5,052 bases of DNA from Tannerella sp. (GTDB taxonomy: Bacteria; Bacteroidota; Bacteroidia; Bacteroidales; Tannerellaceae): NCBI GenBank assembly GCA_031283785.1, contig JAITBC010000286.1, positions 1-5,052 of the forward strand, given 5' to 3'. Positions 1 through 5,052 of this stretch are shown here, in pieces. Within the stretch, counting starts at the first letter, position 1. Every line of letters starts with the position of its first letter. A program made the position numbers and the translations under genes. The notes under the pieces were generated by a model that worked only from the letters and a program-made list of their open reading frames with translations, was not told where the DNA came from and searched no databases.

Positions 1-933
1 GAAGACGTCAAATTGCATAGCGGAGCCGGACGTTTCACTACTGTGAAGATGCGTACAATGACGTGGCAGGAAATGGATTATTCATCCGGAGCAGTCAGTG
101 TTGGCGATTTATTGAAGGGAGAGAGGGTAGAATTTTCTGATACGGATATTTCGCTTGAAACAATTATCAAAAGAATAATCAAAGGAGGATGGCCCGGATT
201 GCTTGATGCAAGCATGAAGGAAGCAATCCTGATTAACCGGGCATACGTTGATTTGCTGACAGAAACGGATATGAGCCGGGCGTCCAACATCAAACGTGAT
301 CCGCTGAAAATAAAAGCATTACTAAAATCATTAGCGAGGAATACCGCCACTCTGGTTGAGACTTCTACACTGGAGAGTGATATCAGAGCAAAAGACAATA
401 CGGATGTTTCACGTCCTACAATCGCAGATTACATAGATGTGTTGCAACGACTTATGATAATCGAAGACCAACCGGCATTCAATCCGCACATTCGCTCTTC
501 TGCTTCGTTGCGCAAATCAGCCAAGCGACACTTTTGCGATGTATCGTTGGCTGTTGCTGCTTTGGAATTAAATCGAAAATCACTCATGGACGATTTGAAA
601 TACACAGGTTTTCTTTTTGAATCAATGGTAACACACGATTTGCGGGTTTACGCTCAAGCCAATGATGCGGAAGTTTCGCACTATCGGGATTCATCCGGAT
701 TGGAAATAGATGCTATCGTCAAACAATACGGTGGTAACTATGCAGCCTTTGAGATAAAATTGGGTGTGGGCTTTATTGAAGAAGCCGCCAAAAATCTGTT
801 GAAATTCTACAATAACATTGACACTGCCAAAATGGATTTACCAAAATCATTGAATGTCATCACCGGAACTGATATGAGTTATAGTCGTCCCGATGGTATC
901 AATGTGATATCGTTGTCTGCATTGGGAAGATAA
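1..933 (+). CDS. AAA+ ATPase with DUF4143 C-terminal domain, 5' end cut by the window edge
   Basis: This is the C-terminal portion (about 310 residues) of a DUF4143-type P-loop ATPase. The frame is open to base 1, so the true start and the Walker A/B half lie outside the window; the TTG at 13 is internal. The first residues, around HSGAGRF and the MRTMTW stretch, match the end of the AAA module in this family. The DUF4143 part follows: the LLKSLARNTATLVE helix (about 307-348), RPTIADYIDVLQRL (about 412-450), KRHFCDVSLA (about 523-552) and GFLFESMVTHDLRVY. At the C-terminus, HYRD, then GLEID (Asp codon 709-711), then FEIK (Glu 751-753, Lys 757-759) fit the D...ExK pattern of a PD-(D/E)XK nuclease-like fold. 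Family knowledge: these are cytoplasmic, often multicopy proteins whose physiological role is poorly known. Stop TAA is followed at once by a second TAA. Sampled lines read about 38-48% GC, against about 52-55% in sampled lines of the lipoprotein gene, so recent acquisition is possible but not shown. Confidence 0.93.
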   Translation, partial: EDVKLHSGAGRFTTVKMRTMTWQEMDYSSGAVSVGDLLKGERVEFSDTDISLETIIKRIIKGGWPGLLDASMKEAILINRAYVDLLTETDMSRASNIKRDPLKIKALLKSLARNTATLVETSTLESDIRAKDNTDVSRPTIADYIDVLQRLMIIEDQPAFNPHIRSSASLRKSAKRHFCDVSLAVAALELNRKSLMDDLKYTGFLFESMVTHDLRVYAQANDAEVSHYRDSSGLEIDAIVKQYGGNYAAFEIKLGVGFIEEAAKNLLKFYNNIDTAKMDLPKSLNVITGTDMSYSRPDGINVISLSALGR

Positions 934-948
934 TAACGTATGATGTAA

Positions 949-965
949 TATTTGAAATTCAAATA
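949..965. repeat. Short AT-rich palindrome behind the ATPase gene
   Basis: TATTTGAA and TTCAAATA form 8-base arms around one central A, starting 16 bases after the ATPase stop. It is too AT-rich and lacks the loop needed for a stable RNA hairpin. A T-run follows at 987-994, but it is 21 bases away. It could be a DNA-binding site or chance; I do not call it a terminator. Confidence 0.3.
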
Positions 966-1029
966 ATTATGTGTGTTTTTGCAACGATTTTTTTACAGAG
1001 TTTTATCCGACTTCGGTTCTGAAGTATTA

Positions 1030-1070
1030 ACTAATGTTACGCAAAATCAGGATAACGTTATTACCTTTGC
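1030..1070 (+). repeat. Tag-plus-palindrome element, copy 1
   Basis: The 19 bases at 1030-1048 match 4499-4517 at 17 positions, including the uninterrupted 12-mer ATGTTACGCAAA (1034-1045). The tag runs into an imperfect palindrome: GCAAA at 1041-1045 can pair with TTTGC at 1066-1070, around the perfect 10-base palindrome ATAACGTTAT (1052-1061). Copy 2 has the same plan with a stronger stem. Read on the minus strand, this copy lies about 150-190 bases behind the lipoprotein stop codon. It is probably a dispersed non-coding repeat. Two copies in one window cannot prove that, and the weaker stem suggests a decayed copy. Confidence 0.5.
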
Positions 1071-1156
1071 ACCATGGAAAAATGATTACTATACTCAGGG
1101 TACAACATTTTTTATATGTTGCTTTTGATTTTACAGGCAAAATGCTGCCGGACAAT

Positions 1157-1214
1157 TTGCAGGAAGTCAGGAGTTGCGATGAGATAAAAATCACGTATAT
1201 CGCAACTCCTGCAA
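1157..1214 (-). terminator. Long stem-loop at the 3' end of the lipoprotein gene, possible terminator without U-tract
   Basis: CAGGAGTTGCGAT (1168-1180) and ATCGCAACTCCTG (1199-1211) are perfectly complementary over 13 bases with an 18-base loop. Inside the loop, ATA (1184-1186) can also pair with TAT (1196-1198). Outside it, TTGC (1157-1160) matches GCAA (1211-1214) if the left arm bulges out eight bases (1161-1168). Read on the minus strand, the structure begins 3-6 bases after the TGA stop of the DUF5107/TPR gene, a normal place for a terminator or an mRNA 3'-end stabiliser. No T-run follows on either strand, so it is not a textbook intrinsic terminator. It could also stop readthrough from the convergent ATPase gene. 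Confidence 0.5.
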
Positions 1215-1217
1215 GTA

Positions 1218-4166
1218 TCACCGACATATTTGAATAGCTTCCTTTATCGTCTCATCTGTGTCGGAAGCCTGCGGCGTACCGAATTGCGGAAGCTTCGTGC
1301 CGTTCAGTTTGGCTTCGCAGTATGCTGTGATAAAATTTTCTACGCTCAAGTCAATATTTTCGTCATAAGGTTTACCCGCGCCAAGGTCTTCGAGCCATAA
1401 TTTCGACTGTTCCACGTCGGCGAGCGCTGCCTTGAAATCGCCTGCTTTCACGTTTTCGAGAGCGCAGAACAGCCATGCTTTTCGATAGACTACCCGACCT
1501 TCGTATGCTCCTTCGTTCGGCAACACTTTCAGACGGGACAAAAAATCGGTACATTCGCGATATTTTTTCTGAACGAGCATTGCCGCCGCATATTTCAGTC
1601 CGAGCATATAATTGTCCGGAAAAGCGTTTACATATTCCTTTGTCGTTTCATACATTGCATCATACTGGTTTTTTTCCTGAAAATAGCGCGCCAGAGCCAG
1701 TCCTGTTCGCCACGATTTTTCCAGACGTTCGGCATGAAGCAAATCTTTCAGCCGTTCTTCGCCGGTGCGATACTGAGCGCGTGCCTGATAGAAAACCGCA
1801 TCGTCGGGTATGTCGCCGCACTGTTCCCACAGAGCGTCCGCTTTTTCTTTTTCTCTCAAAAAGGAGTACAGCGTTGCCAGATAATATTTGTTCACCCATT
1901 TGTCTGAACGAGCGACAGCAAATTCGAGCGCCGGAACAGTTTCGGAGCGGAAAGGAAATACCATCCGCACAGGCAACGACTCTGCATGTTGCAGCAGTTC
2001 GGAATATCGTTCGTCGTTCTGTTTATACAGCAAATAAGCGCTACGGTATATCGCTGTCGGATAGTCTTTCGCAAGAGCGTACAATGCCAATGCTTCGTCA
2101 CTGCAGTCCGCGCTTTCGTACCATCCTGCCATTTCCATAAAAGTCTCGTCAGGCAGTTCGCAACGAATGTGTTCCCGAAAACTTTTCAAGTCCTTCTCCG
2201 AACCGGTAAGCAGATATTTTTCGAAACGGGCATAATGATTCAGCGGTTCATCCTGTTCGATACGGGCAATGACTTTGCCGGCTTCCTTGTTTTTGCCGGC
2301 TTTGCGCAGAGCGACAGCCTGTAACTGCCAAGCTTCGCCGTGATTATTTCCGGCGGCAATACTTTGTTCGACGTACTTCAACATCTGCAACCATTGCTGT
2401 TGTTTCGCCGATTCTTTTGCAAGACAGACGTATGCAGCAGCGCGCAGGGCTGGCGAAAGAGCTGCCGTCCTGAATCCGTCGATGGCGTCAATACTCTTAC
2501 CCATGCCGCTGTTTGCCAAACCGTACAAAAAGTTGCCGTCGGCATCGTATGCATTGACGGACAGGATTACACGAGCGCAGGAATCCGCCTCGGCAAACCG
2601 TCCGCGCCAACAATATATCAAACCGAGTTCACGAAGCGCATGGATAGCATACGGCTCTATTGTCAGCGACTGTTTCAGCAAGTTTATGGCTTCGTCATAA
2701 CTGTTTTCGTTCATTTTCTGCTGCCCCAGCAGATAAAGACCATACGCCGAATTATATTTGAAATCGGGAGGTGCAGTTACAGGACGTGCAAGCAGGTTGT
2801 CGGCGGGATTTTCGGAGTAAACCGGACAGTTGTTACCTGTAACGACTTTCAGCAGTCCTTCAGCGCCGTTGAGCGCGATGGTTTTTTTCCATGTCTGCAA
2901 AACATCAAGCGACAGACGTTCGTGAAAAATCTCTTTTTCTCCTGCCCATGCCACAAATTCGTCTTCGATACGCCGTACCGGCGAAAAACCGAAGGTTACA
3001 CTGTCGCCCGACCGACTTACATTGAACGCTCCCATGTCGTTAGCTTTTACTATTCCTCCGATTTCCTTCACCGGATACCAATATTCTTTCCATGTGTCGG
3101 TGGCATGCGGTTCAAAAGCATATTGCTTGAAAGGCGTGCAGTTACTTTCTGTAACCGCCTGATTGTAGAGCCGTCCGGATTGCAGTTCGACATACTGCCC
3201 GTCGGTATCGGTCAGCAGGTCTTCCCATATCATGCCCGAACGGGACAATCCCCACAGGAAGATTTTCATGCCCGACTTGTCGCTGAACGGAGAATAATGC
3301 ACCGAGCCGAACCGGTCATTTTCATAGTAAGCTCCATAAAAATCGTTATAGTTACCCAGCACGTGCATAGACTTTGCGCCGCCGAAGGCATGTGCGGCAT
3401 AACGCGACAAATCTCTCCCTTTGTCGTCGAAATTCCATGAATTTACGTCGCCTCCATGACCGATATAATATTGTCCGGGAAAGATAAAAGTCAAATCGTC
3501 CGCAGCACGATATCCGGCATTCGTCCACTGATAATACGGACGCAGAAACGGCGTAGTATTGCGCCAGGTGACGGATGTAGTGAAAAATGCCTTGTCCGGT
3601 TGGAGATTGATTTCTACCTGCCACCATGTCCGAGTAATCATGTCGAAAGCCGCAACAAAGCAACTGACGCTGCCGTCGTCGTTTTTGCGAGTGTCATAAT
3701 CGACCGGAGACGCTGTAGTCGGCGCATGACCTATGATTCCGAAATTGAGTTCTATCCCGCCCGAAGTCCAGGGACCTCGCATGGCAATATTGCGAAATTT
3801 GACCGCATGATTAAAATAGATAAACTCCTCGCCTGAACTTTTCTCTACTGCGCCCCATATCTTCCCGCCGATAGACGGGATAACGGTCACGCGGATATAA
3901 TCGTTTTCGAGCACGACGGTATTCCATGTTTGAGGTTGTCCCTGATGTGCATAGCCGTCGAATTTAAAATACGGATAAAAAGCATTTTCAGGACGGGGAA
4001 CGGGGTCAGGGTCGCCGAAAGGATAAGTAGTCAGTTCCAACGCTTCTTCCCTGACAGTCGCTTGCTTTCCGCAGGATGCAAGCAGAATTGCGATACCGAT
4101 TGCAACAAAGTATTTCATCATAATTGCCAATGTTATTTTATTCATGCTAATTTGTTTTTCAGTCAT
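1218..4166 (-). CDS. DUF5107 domain and TPR-repeat lipoprotein
   Basis: A protein of up to 982 residues, exported and lipid-anchored. From the longest start, residues 17-32 give a lipoprotein signal peptide: MK, a hydrophobic run, then the lipobox L-A-S-C with Cys32. Starts at Met8 (4145), Met16 (4121) or Met17 (4118) fit a signal peptide better than Met1; no Shine-Dalgarno sequence decides between them. Residues about 45-370 form DUF5107, a beta-rich domain related to galactose-mutarotase-like sugar-binding folds. Its hallmarks include PSIGGKIWGA (97-106), GPWTSGGIELNFG with GHAP (131-149) and EYWYPVKEIGG (361-371). A linker follows, then TPR helices from about 473 (YGLYLLGQQKMNENSYDEAINLLKQSLTIEP) almost to the C-terminus, less regular after about 650. 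A role in carbohydrate binding or processing is inferred from the fold; no enzyme activity can be assigned. No acidic cluster follows Cys32 at +2 to +6, so surface export by the Bacteroidota signal is not supported. It has its own promoter and no operon partner. Confidence 0.95.
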   Translation of the reverse strand: MTEKQISMNKITLAIMMKYFVAIGIAILLASCGKQATVREEALELTTYPFGDPDPVPRPENAFYPYFKFDGYAHQGQPQTWNTVVLENDYIRVTVIPSIGGKIWGAVEKSSGEEFIYFNHAVKFRNIAMRGPWTSGGIELNFGIIGHAPTTASPVDYDTRKNDDGSVSCFVAAFDMITRTWWQVEINLQPDKAFFTTSVTWRNTTPFLRPYYQWTNAGYRAADDLTFIFPGQYYIGHGGDVNSWNFDDKGRDLSRYAAHAFGGAKSMHVLGNYNDFYGAYYENDRFGSVHYSPFSDKSGMKIFLWGLSRSGMIWEDLLTDTDGQYVELQSGRLYNQAVTESNCTPFKQYAFEPHATDTWKEYWYPVKEIGGIVKANDMGAFNVSRSGDSVTFGFSPVRRIEDEFVAWAGEKEIFHERLSLDVLQTWKKTIALNGAEGLLKVVTGNNCPVYSENPADNLLARPVTAPPDFKYNSAYGLYLLGQQKMNENSYDEAINLLKQSLTIEPYAIHALRELGLIYCWRGRFAEADSCARVILSVNAYDADGNFLYGLANSGMGKSIDAIDGFRTAALSPALRAAAYVCLAKESAKQQQWLQMLKYVEQSIAAGNNHGEAWQLQAVALRKAGKNKEAGKVIARIEQDEPLNHYARFEKYLLTGSEKDLKSFREHIRCELPDETFMEMAGWYESADCSDEALALYALAKDYPTAIYRSAYLLYKQNDERYSELLQHAESLPVRMVFPFRSETVPALEFAVARSDKWVNKYYLATLYSFLREKEKADALWEQCGDIPDDAVFYQARAQYRTGEERLKDLLHAERLEKSWRTGLALARYFQEKNQYDAMYETTKEYVNAFPDNYMLGLKYAAAMLVQKKYRECTDFLSRLKVLPNEGAYEGRVVYRKAWLFCALENVKAGDFKAALADVEQSKLWLEDLGAGKPYDENIDLSVENFITAYCEAKLNGTKLPQFGTPQASDTDETIKEAIQICR

Positions 4167-4261
4167 TATAATTGTGTAAATATATCTAATTAAAACATCT
4201 TCAATTTATTCTCCGGATTAACATATTCTTTTATAACCGTATTTTTTTAAATATTAATGCG

Positions 4262-4294
4262 CAAAGGTAAGGTATATTTACCATATAAACCAAA
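4262..4294 (-). promoter_or_regulatory. Bacteroides-type promoter for the lipoprotein gene
   Basis: Read on the minus strand, TTTG (4294-4291) is followed after 21 bases by TACCTTTG (4269-4262). This fits the Bacteroidota primary sigma factor consensus, TTTG at -33 and TAnnTTTG at -7, with near-usual spacing. Transcription should start a few bases further on, near 4255, giving a leader of about 90 bases to the first possible ATG (4166) or about 135 to Met17. It is the only full match I found in this gap on this strand. Confidence 0.72.
4266..4282. promoter_or_regulatory. Inverted repeat overlapping the -7 box, possible operator
   Basis: GGTAA (4266-4270) and TTACC (4278-4282) are complementary across 7 bases. 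A second, overlapping palindrome, GGTA-TATT-TACC, sits at 4271-4282. Both cover the -7 element and part of the spacer, where a repressor would block transcription. The arms are short and the region is AT-rich, so chance is a real alternative. Confidence 0.25.
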
Positions 4295-4297
4295 TTT

Positions 4298-4316
4298 TTC
4301 GGATTTTGATTCCGAA
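4298..4316. promoter_or_regulatory. Inverted repeat just upstream of the -33 box, possible regulator site
   Basis: TTCGGA (4298-4303) and TCCGAA (4311-4316) are perfect 6-base arms around a 7-base spacer. They begin 3 bases upstream (in the minus-strand sense) of the predicted TTTG at -33. The arms hold a GC core in otherwise AT-rich DNA, and the position suits an activator. No regulator can be named from the sequence. Confidence 0.35.
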
Positions 4317-4378
4317 TAATTAATCTGAAATACTGATAAACTCAAGTTTGACTCCGCCGATTTAAAAATTCCCGTCAT

Positions 4379-4393
4379 TTACAAATATTGTAA
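4379..4393. repeat. Short inverted repeat TTACAA-N3-TTGTAA
   Basis: Six-base perfect arms around ATA in the middle of the AT-rich gap, about 85 bases upstream of the predicted -33 box. It might be a protein-binding site, but repeats of this size arise easily by chance in DNA of this composition. Confidence 0.2.
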
Positions 4394-4498
4394 TACCAAA
4401 TGAATATAAAATTTGTCACTATATAAACCGTTAATAATATGTAAATTAATAATGACATATTTTGATATTCCCAAATAAACAGACTGTCAAAATCAATT

Positions 4499-4532
4499 AC
4501 TTATGTTACGCAAAGTCCCGCGGGGGACTTTC
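4499..4532 (-). repeat. Tag-plus-hairpin element, copy 2, directly behind pstC
   Basis: The tag at 4499-4517 is the partner of 1030-1048 (17 of 19 identical, with ATGTTACGCAAA at 4503-4514 exact). Here it overlaps a clean hairpin: AAAGTCCC (4512-4519) pairs with GGGACTTT (4524-4531) over 8 bases with a GCGG loop. On the minus strand the stem begins one base after the pstC stop codon, and the tag follows it. No T-run follows, so this is not a classical intrinsic terminator, although it may still protect or end the pstC mRNA. The GC-rich stem stands out sharply from the flanking AT-rich DNA. Confidence 0.6.
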
Positions 4533-5052
4533 TTAATGCTTCTGTCTTTTCGAAATCACCTCAGCCGTTACACTGATTATCACAGTAATGATAAACAGTA
4601 TACATCCGAGTAAAAACAGTGACTGATAATGTATTCCGTCCGAAGGCGCTTCTCCCAGTTCTGCGGCGATAGTCGCAGGGATAGTCCTCACGGAATGTAA
4701 CAGCGAACACGGCATTACGGCAGCATTTCCCGTAACCATCATCACAGCCATAGTTTCTCCTACAGCTCGTCCTATTCCCAATACCACGGCGGCGTTTATC
4801 CCTGAAGCTGCATACGGTATAATCACCCTGTATATTGTTTGCCAATGTGTTGCTCCGAGCGCCAGACTTGCTTCACGCATGGATTTCGGAGTGTTTCGCA
4901 TTGCGTCTTCGGCAACAGTAATTATAGTCGGCAAAGCCATAACCGCCAGAATCAGACTTCCTGCAAGAGCAGTTTCTCCAACAGGCAAATTCAGCGTTTT
5001 CCGAATCATCGGGACAAGTACGGCAAGCCCGAAAAAACCGTAAACCACAGAC
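4533..5052 (-). CDS. pstC: Phosphate ABC transporter permease PstC, N-terminus cut by the window edge
   Basis: This is the C-terminal 172 or so residues of an inner-membrane permease that pairs with PstA to form the channel of the Pst phosphate importer, driven by PstB and fed by the phosphate-binding protein PstS. The frame is open to the right edge; residues there read SVVYGFFGLAVLVP, typical of the family, so the GTG at 5048 is internal. Counting from that GTG, a membrane segment spans about 27-46 and the cytoplasmic EAA loop that contacts the ATPase is EASLALGATHWQTIYRVIIP (59-78). LGIGRAVGETMAVMMVTGN (90-108) and the last membrane segment (about 143-164) follow. The GRAVGETMAV...GN signature and the IPATIAAELGEA loop point to PstC rather than PstA. 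The C-terminus, ending KRQKH, looks intact. No pstA follows downstream, where pstS-C-A-B operons usually carry it. Confidence 0.92.
   Translation of the reverse strand, partial: SVVYGFFGLAVLVPMIRKTLNLPVGETALAGSLILAVMALPTIITVAEDAMRNTPKSMREASLALGATHWQTIYRVIIPYAASGINAAVVLGIGRAVGETMAVMMVTGNAAVMPCSLLHSVRTIPATIAAELGEAPSDGIHYQSLFLLGCILFIITVIISVTAEVISKRQKH

Larger units (their letters stand above)
4167..4532. other. AT-rich intergenic region between pstC and the lipoprotein gene
   Basis: These 366 bases separate two genes that both read on the minus strand. I see no open frame of useful length and no tRNA. The part nearest the lipoprotein gene carries its promoter and a leader of roughly 90-140 bases, depending on the start codon. 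The middle (4320-4498) is very AT-rich and holds only short inverted repeats, for example AAACT-CA-AGTTT at 4338-4349. The far end carries tag-plus-hairpin copy 2. Confidence 0.7.

Noticed and set aside
1010..1025. Hairpin ACTTC-GGTTCT-GAAGT as a terminator for the ATPase gene
   Set aside because: The stem is only 5 bases, 77 bases past the stop, and no T-run follows it.
1062..1069. A TACCTTTG box on the plus strand, like a Bacteroides -7 element
   Set aside because: No TTTG or TTG lies 19-21 bases upstream, the box is part of the palindrome of repeat copy 1, and no supported gene follows on that strand.
1034..1237. A 67-codon plus-strand frame and the 66-codon minus-strand frame opposite it
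   Set aside because: Both cross the repeat tag and the long stem-loop, and the plus-strand frame also runs into the 3' end of the lipoprotein gene. Neither translation resembles a known small protein, and the ATG at 1034 is simply part of the repeat tag.
2340..3440. A 366-codon plus-strand open frame inside the lipoprotein gene
   Set aside because: It lies wholly antisense to a gene with a clear signal peptide and recognisable domains. Its translation shows no family resemblance, and long antisense frames arise from the codon bias of the real gene. The same applies to the plus-strand frame at 1475-2140.
4185..4229. Tiny open frames in the lipoprotein leader (for example ATG at about 4224, seven codons, and ATG-TTT-TAA after a GGAG) as a leader peptide
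   Set aside because: They are very short, encode no run of a regulatory amino acid, and no attenuator-like hairpins are evident around them.
1030..4517. The two direct repeats as the ends of a transposon or integrated element carrying the lipoprotein gene
   Set aside because: There is no transposase or integrase between them, no terminal inverted repeats, and the tags are not identical. Independent copies of a dispersed repeat explain the pattern more simply.

Overview
The window looks like chromosomal DNA of a Bacteroidota, most likely Bacteroidales. The reasons are a Bacteroides-type promoter (TTTG, then TACCTTTG) ahead of the central gene, no Shine-Dalgarno sequence at the starts, AT-rich intergenic DNA, and a DUF5107/TPR lipoprotein of a kind common in that phylum. 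Three protein genes are supported, two of them cut by the window edges. No RNA genes, CRISPR arrays, insertion sequences or transposase genes were seen.

Layout. (1) 1-933, plus strand: the C-terminal part of a DUF4143-type AAA+ ATPase, whose Walker A half lies left of the window. (2) 934-1217: a short gap between convergent genes. It holds a small palindrome, one copy of a tag-plus-hairpin element (1030-1070) and a strong stem-loop (1157-1214) just after the stop of the next gene. (3) 1218-4166, minus strand: a large secreted lipoprotein with an N-terminal DUF5107 beta-sandwich and a long helical TPR region. (4) 4167-4532: a 366-base AT-rich gap with a good promoter for the lipoprotein gene, several small inverted repeats, and a second copy of the tag-plus-hairpin element directly behind the next gene. 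(5) 4533-5052, minus strand: the C-terminal half of PstC, a permease subunit of the high-affinity phosphate ABC transporter.

The genes do not form one obvious pathway. PstC belongs to a phosphate-uptake operon that must lie mostly right of the window. It ends here with no pstA behind it, which is not the common pstS-C-A-B order. The lipoprotein gene appears to be a single-gene unit with its own promoter. The DUF4143 ATPase is a stand-alone accessory gene, and the stretches I sampled are lower in GC than the lipoprotein gene.

The most interesting signal is not a gene. A 19-base sequence (17 of 19 identical, same orientation) occurs at 1030-1048 and 4499-4517. Each copy leads into a palindromic segment, and each lies behind the 3' end of a minus-strand gene. 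This looks like a dispersed REP-like or 3'-end element. I found no convincing new multi-gene system.
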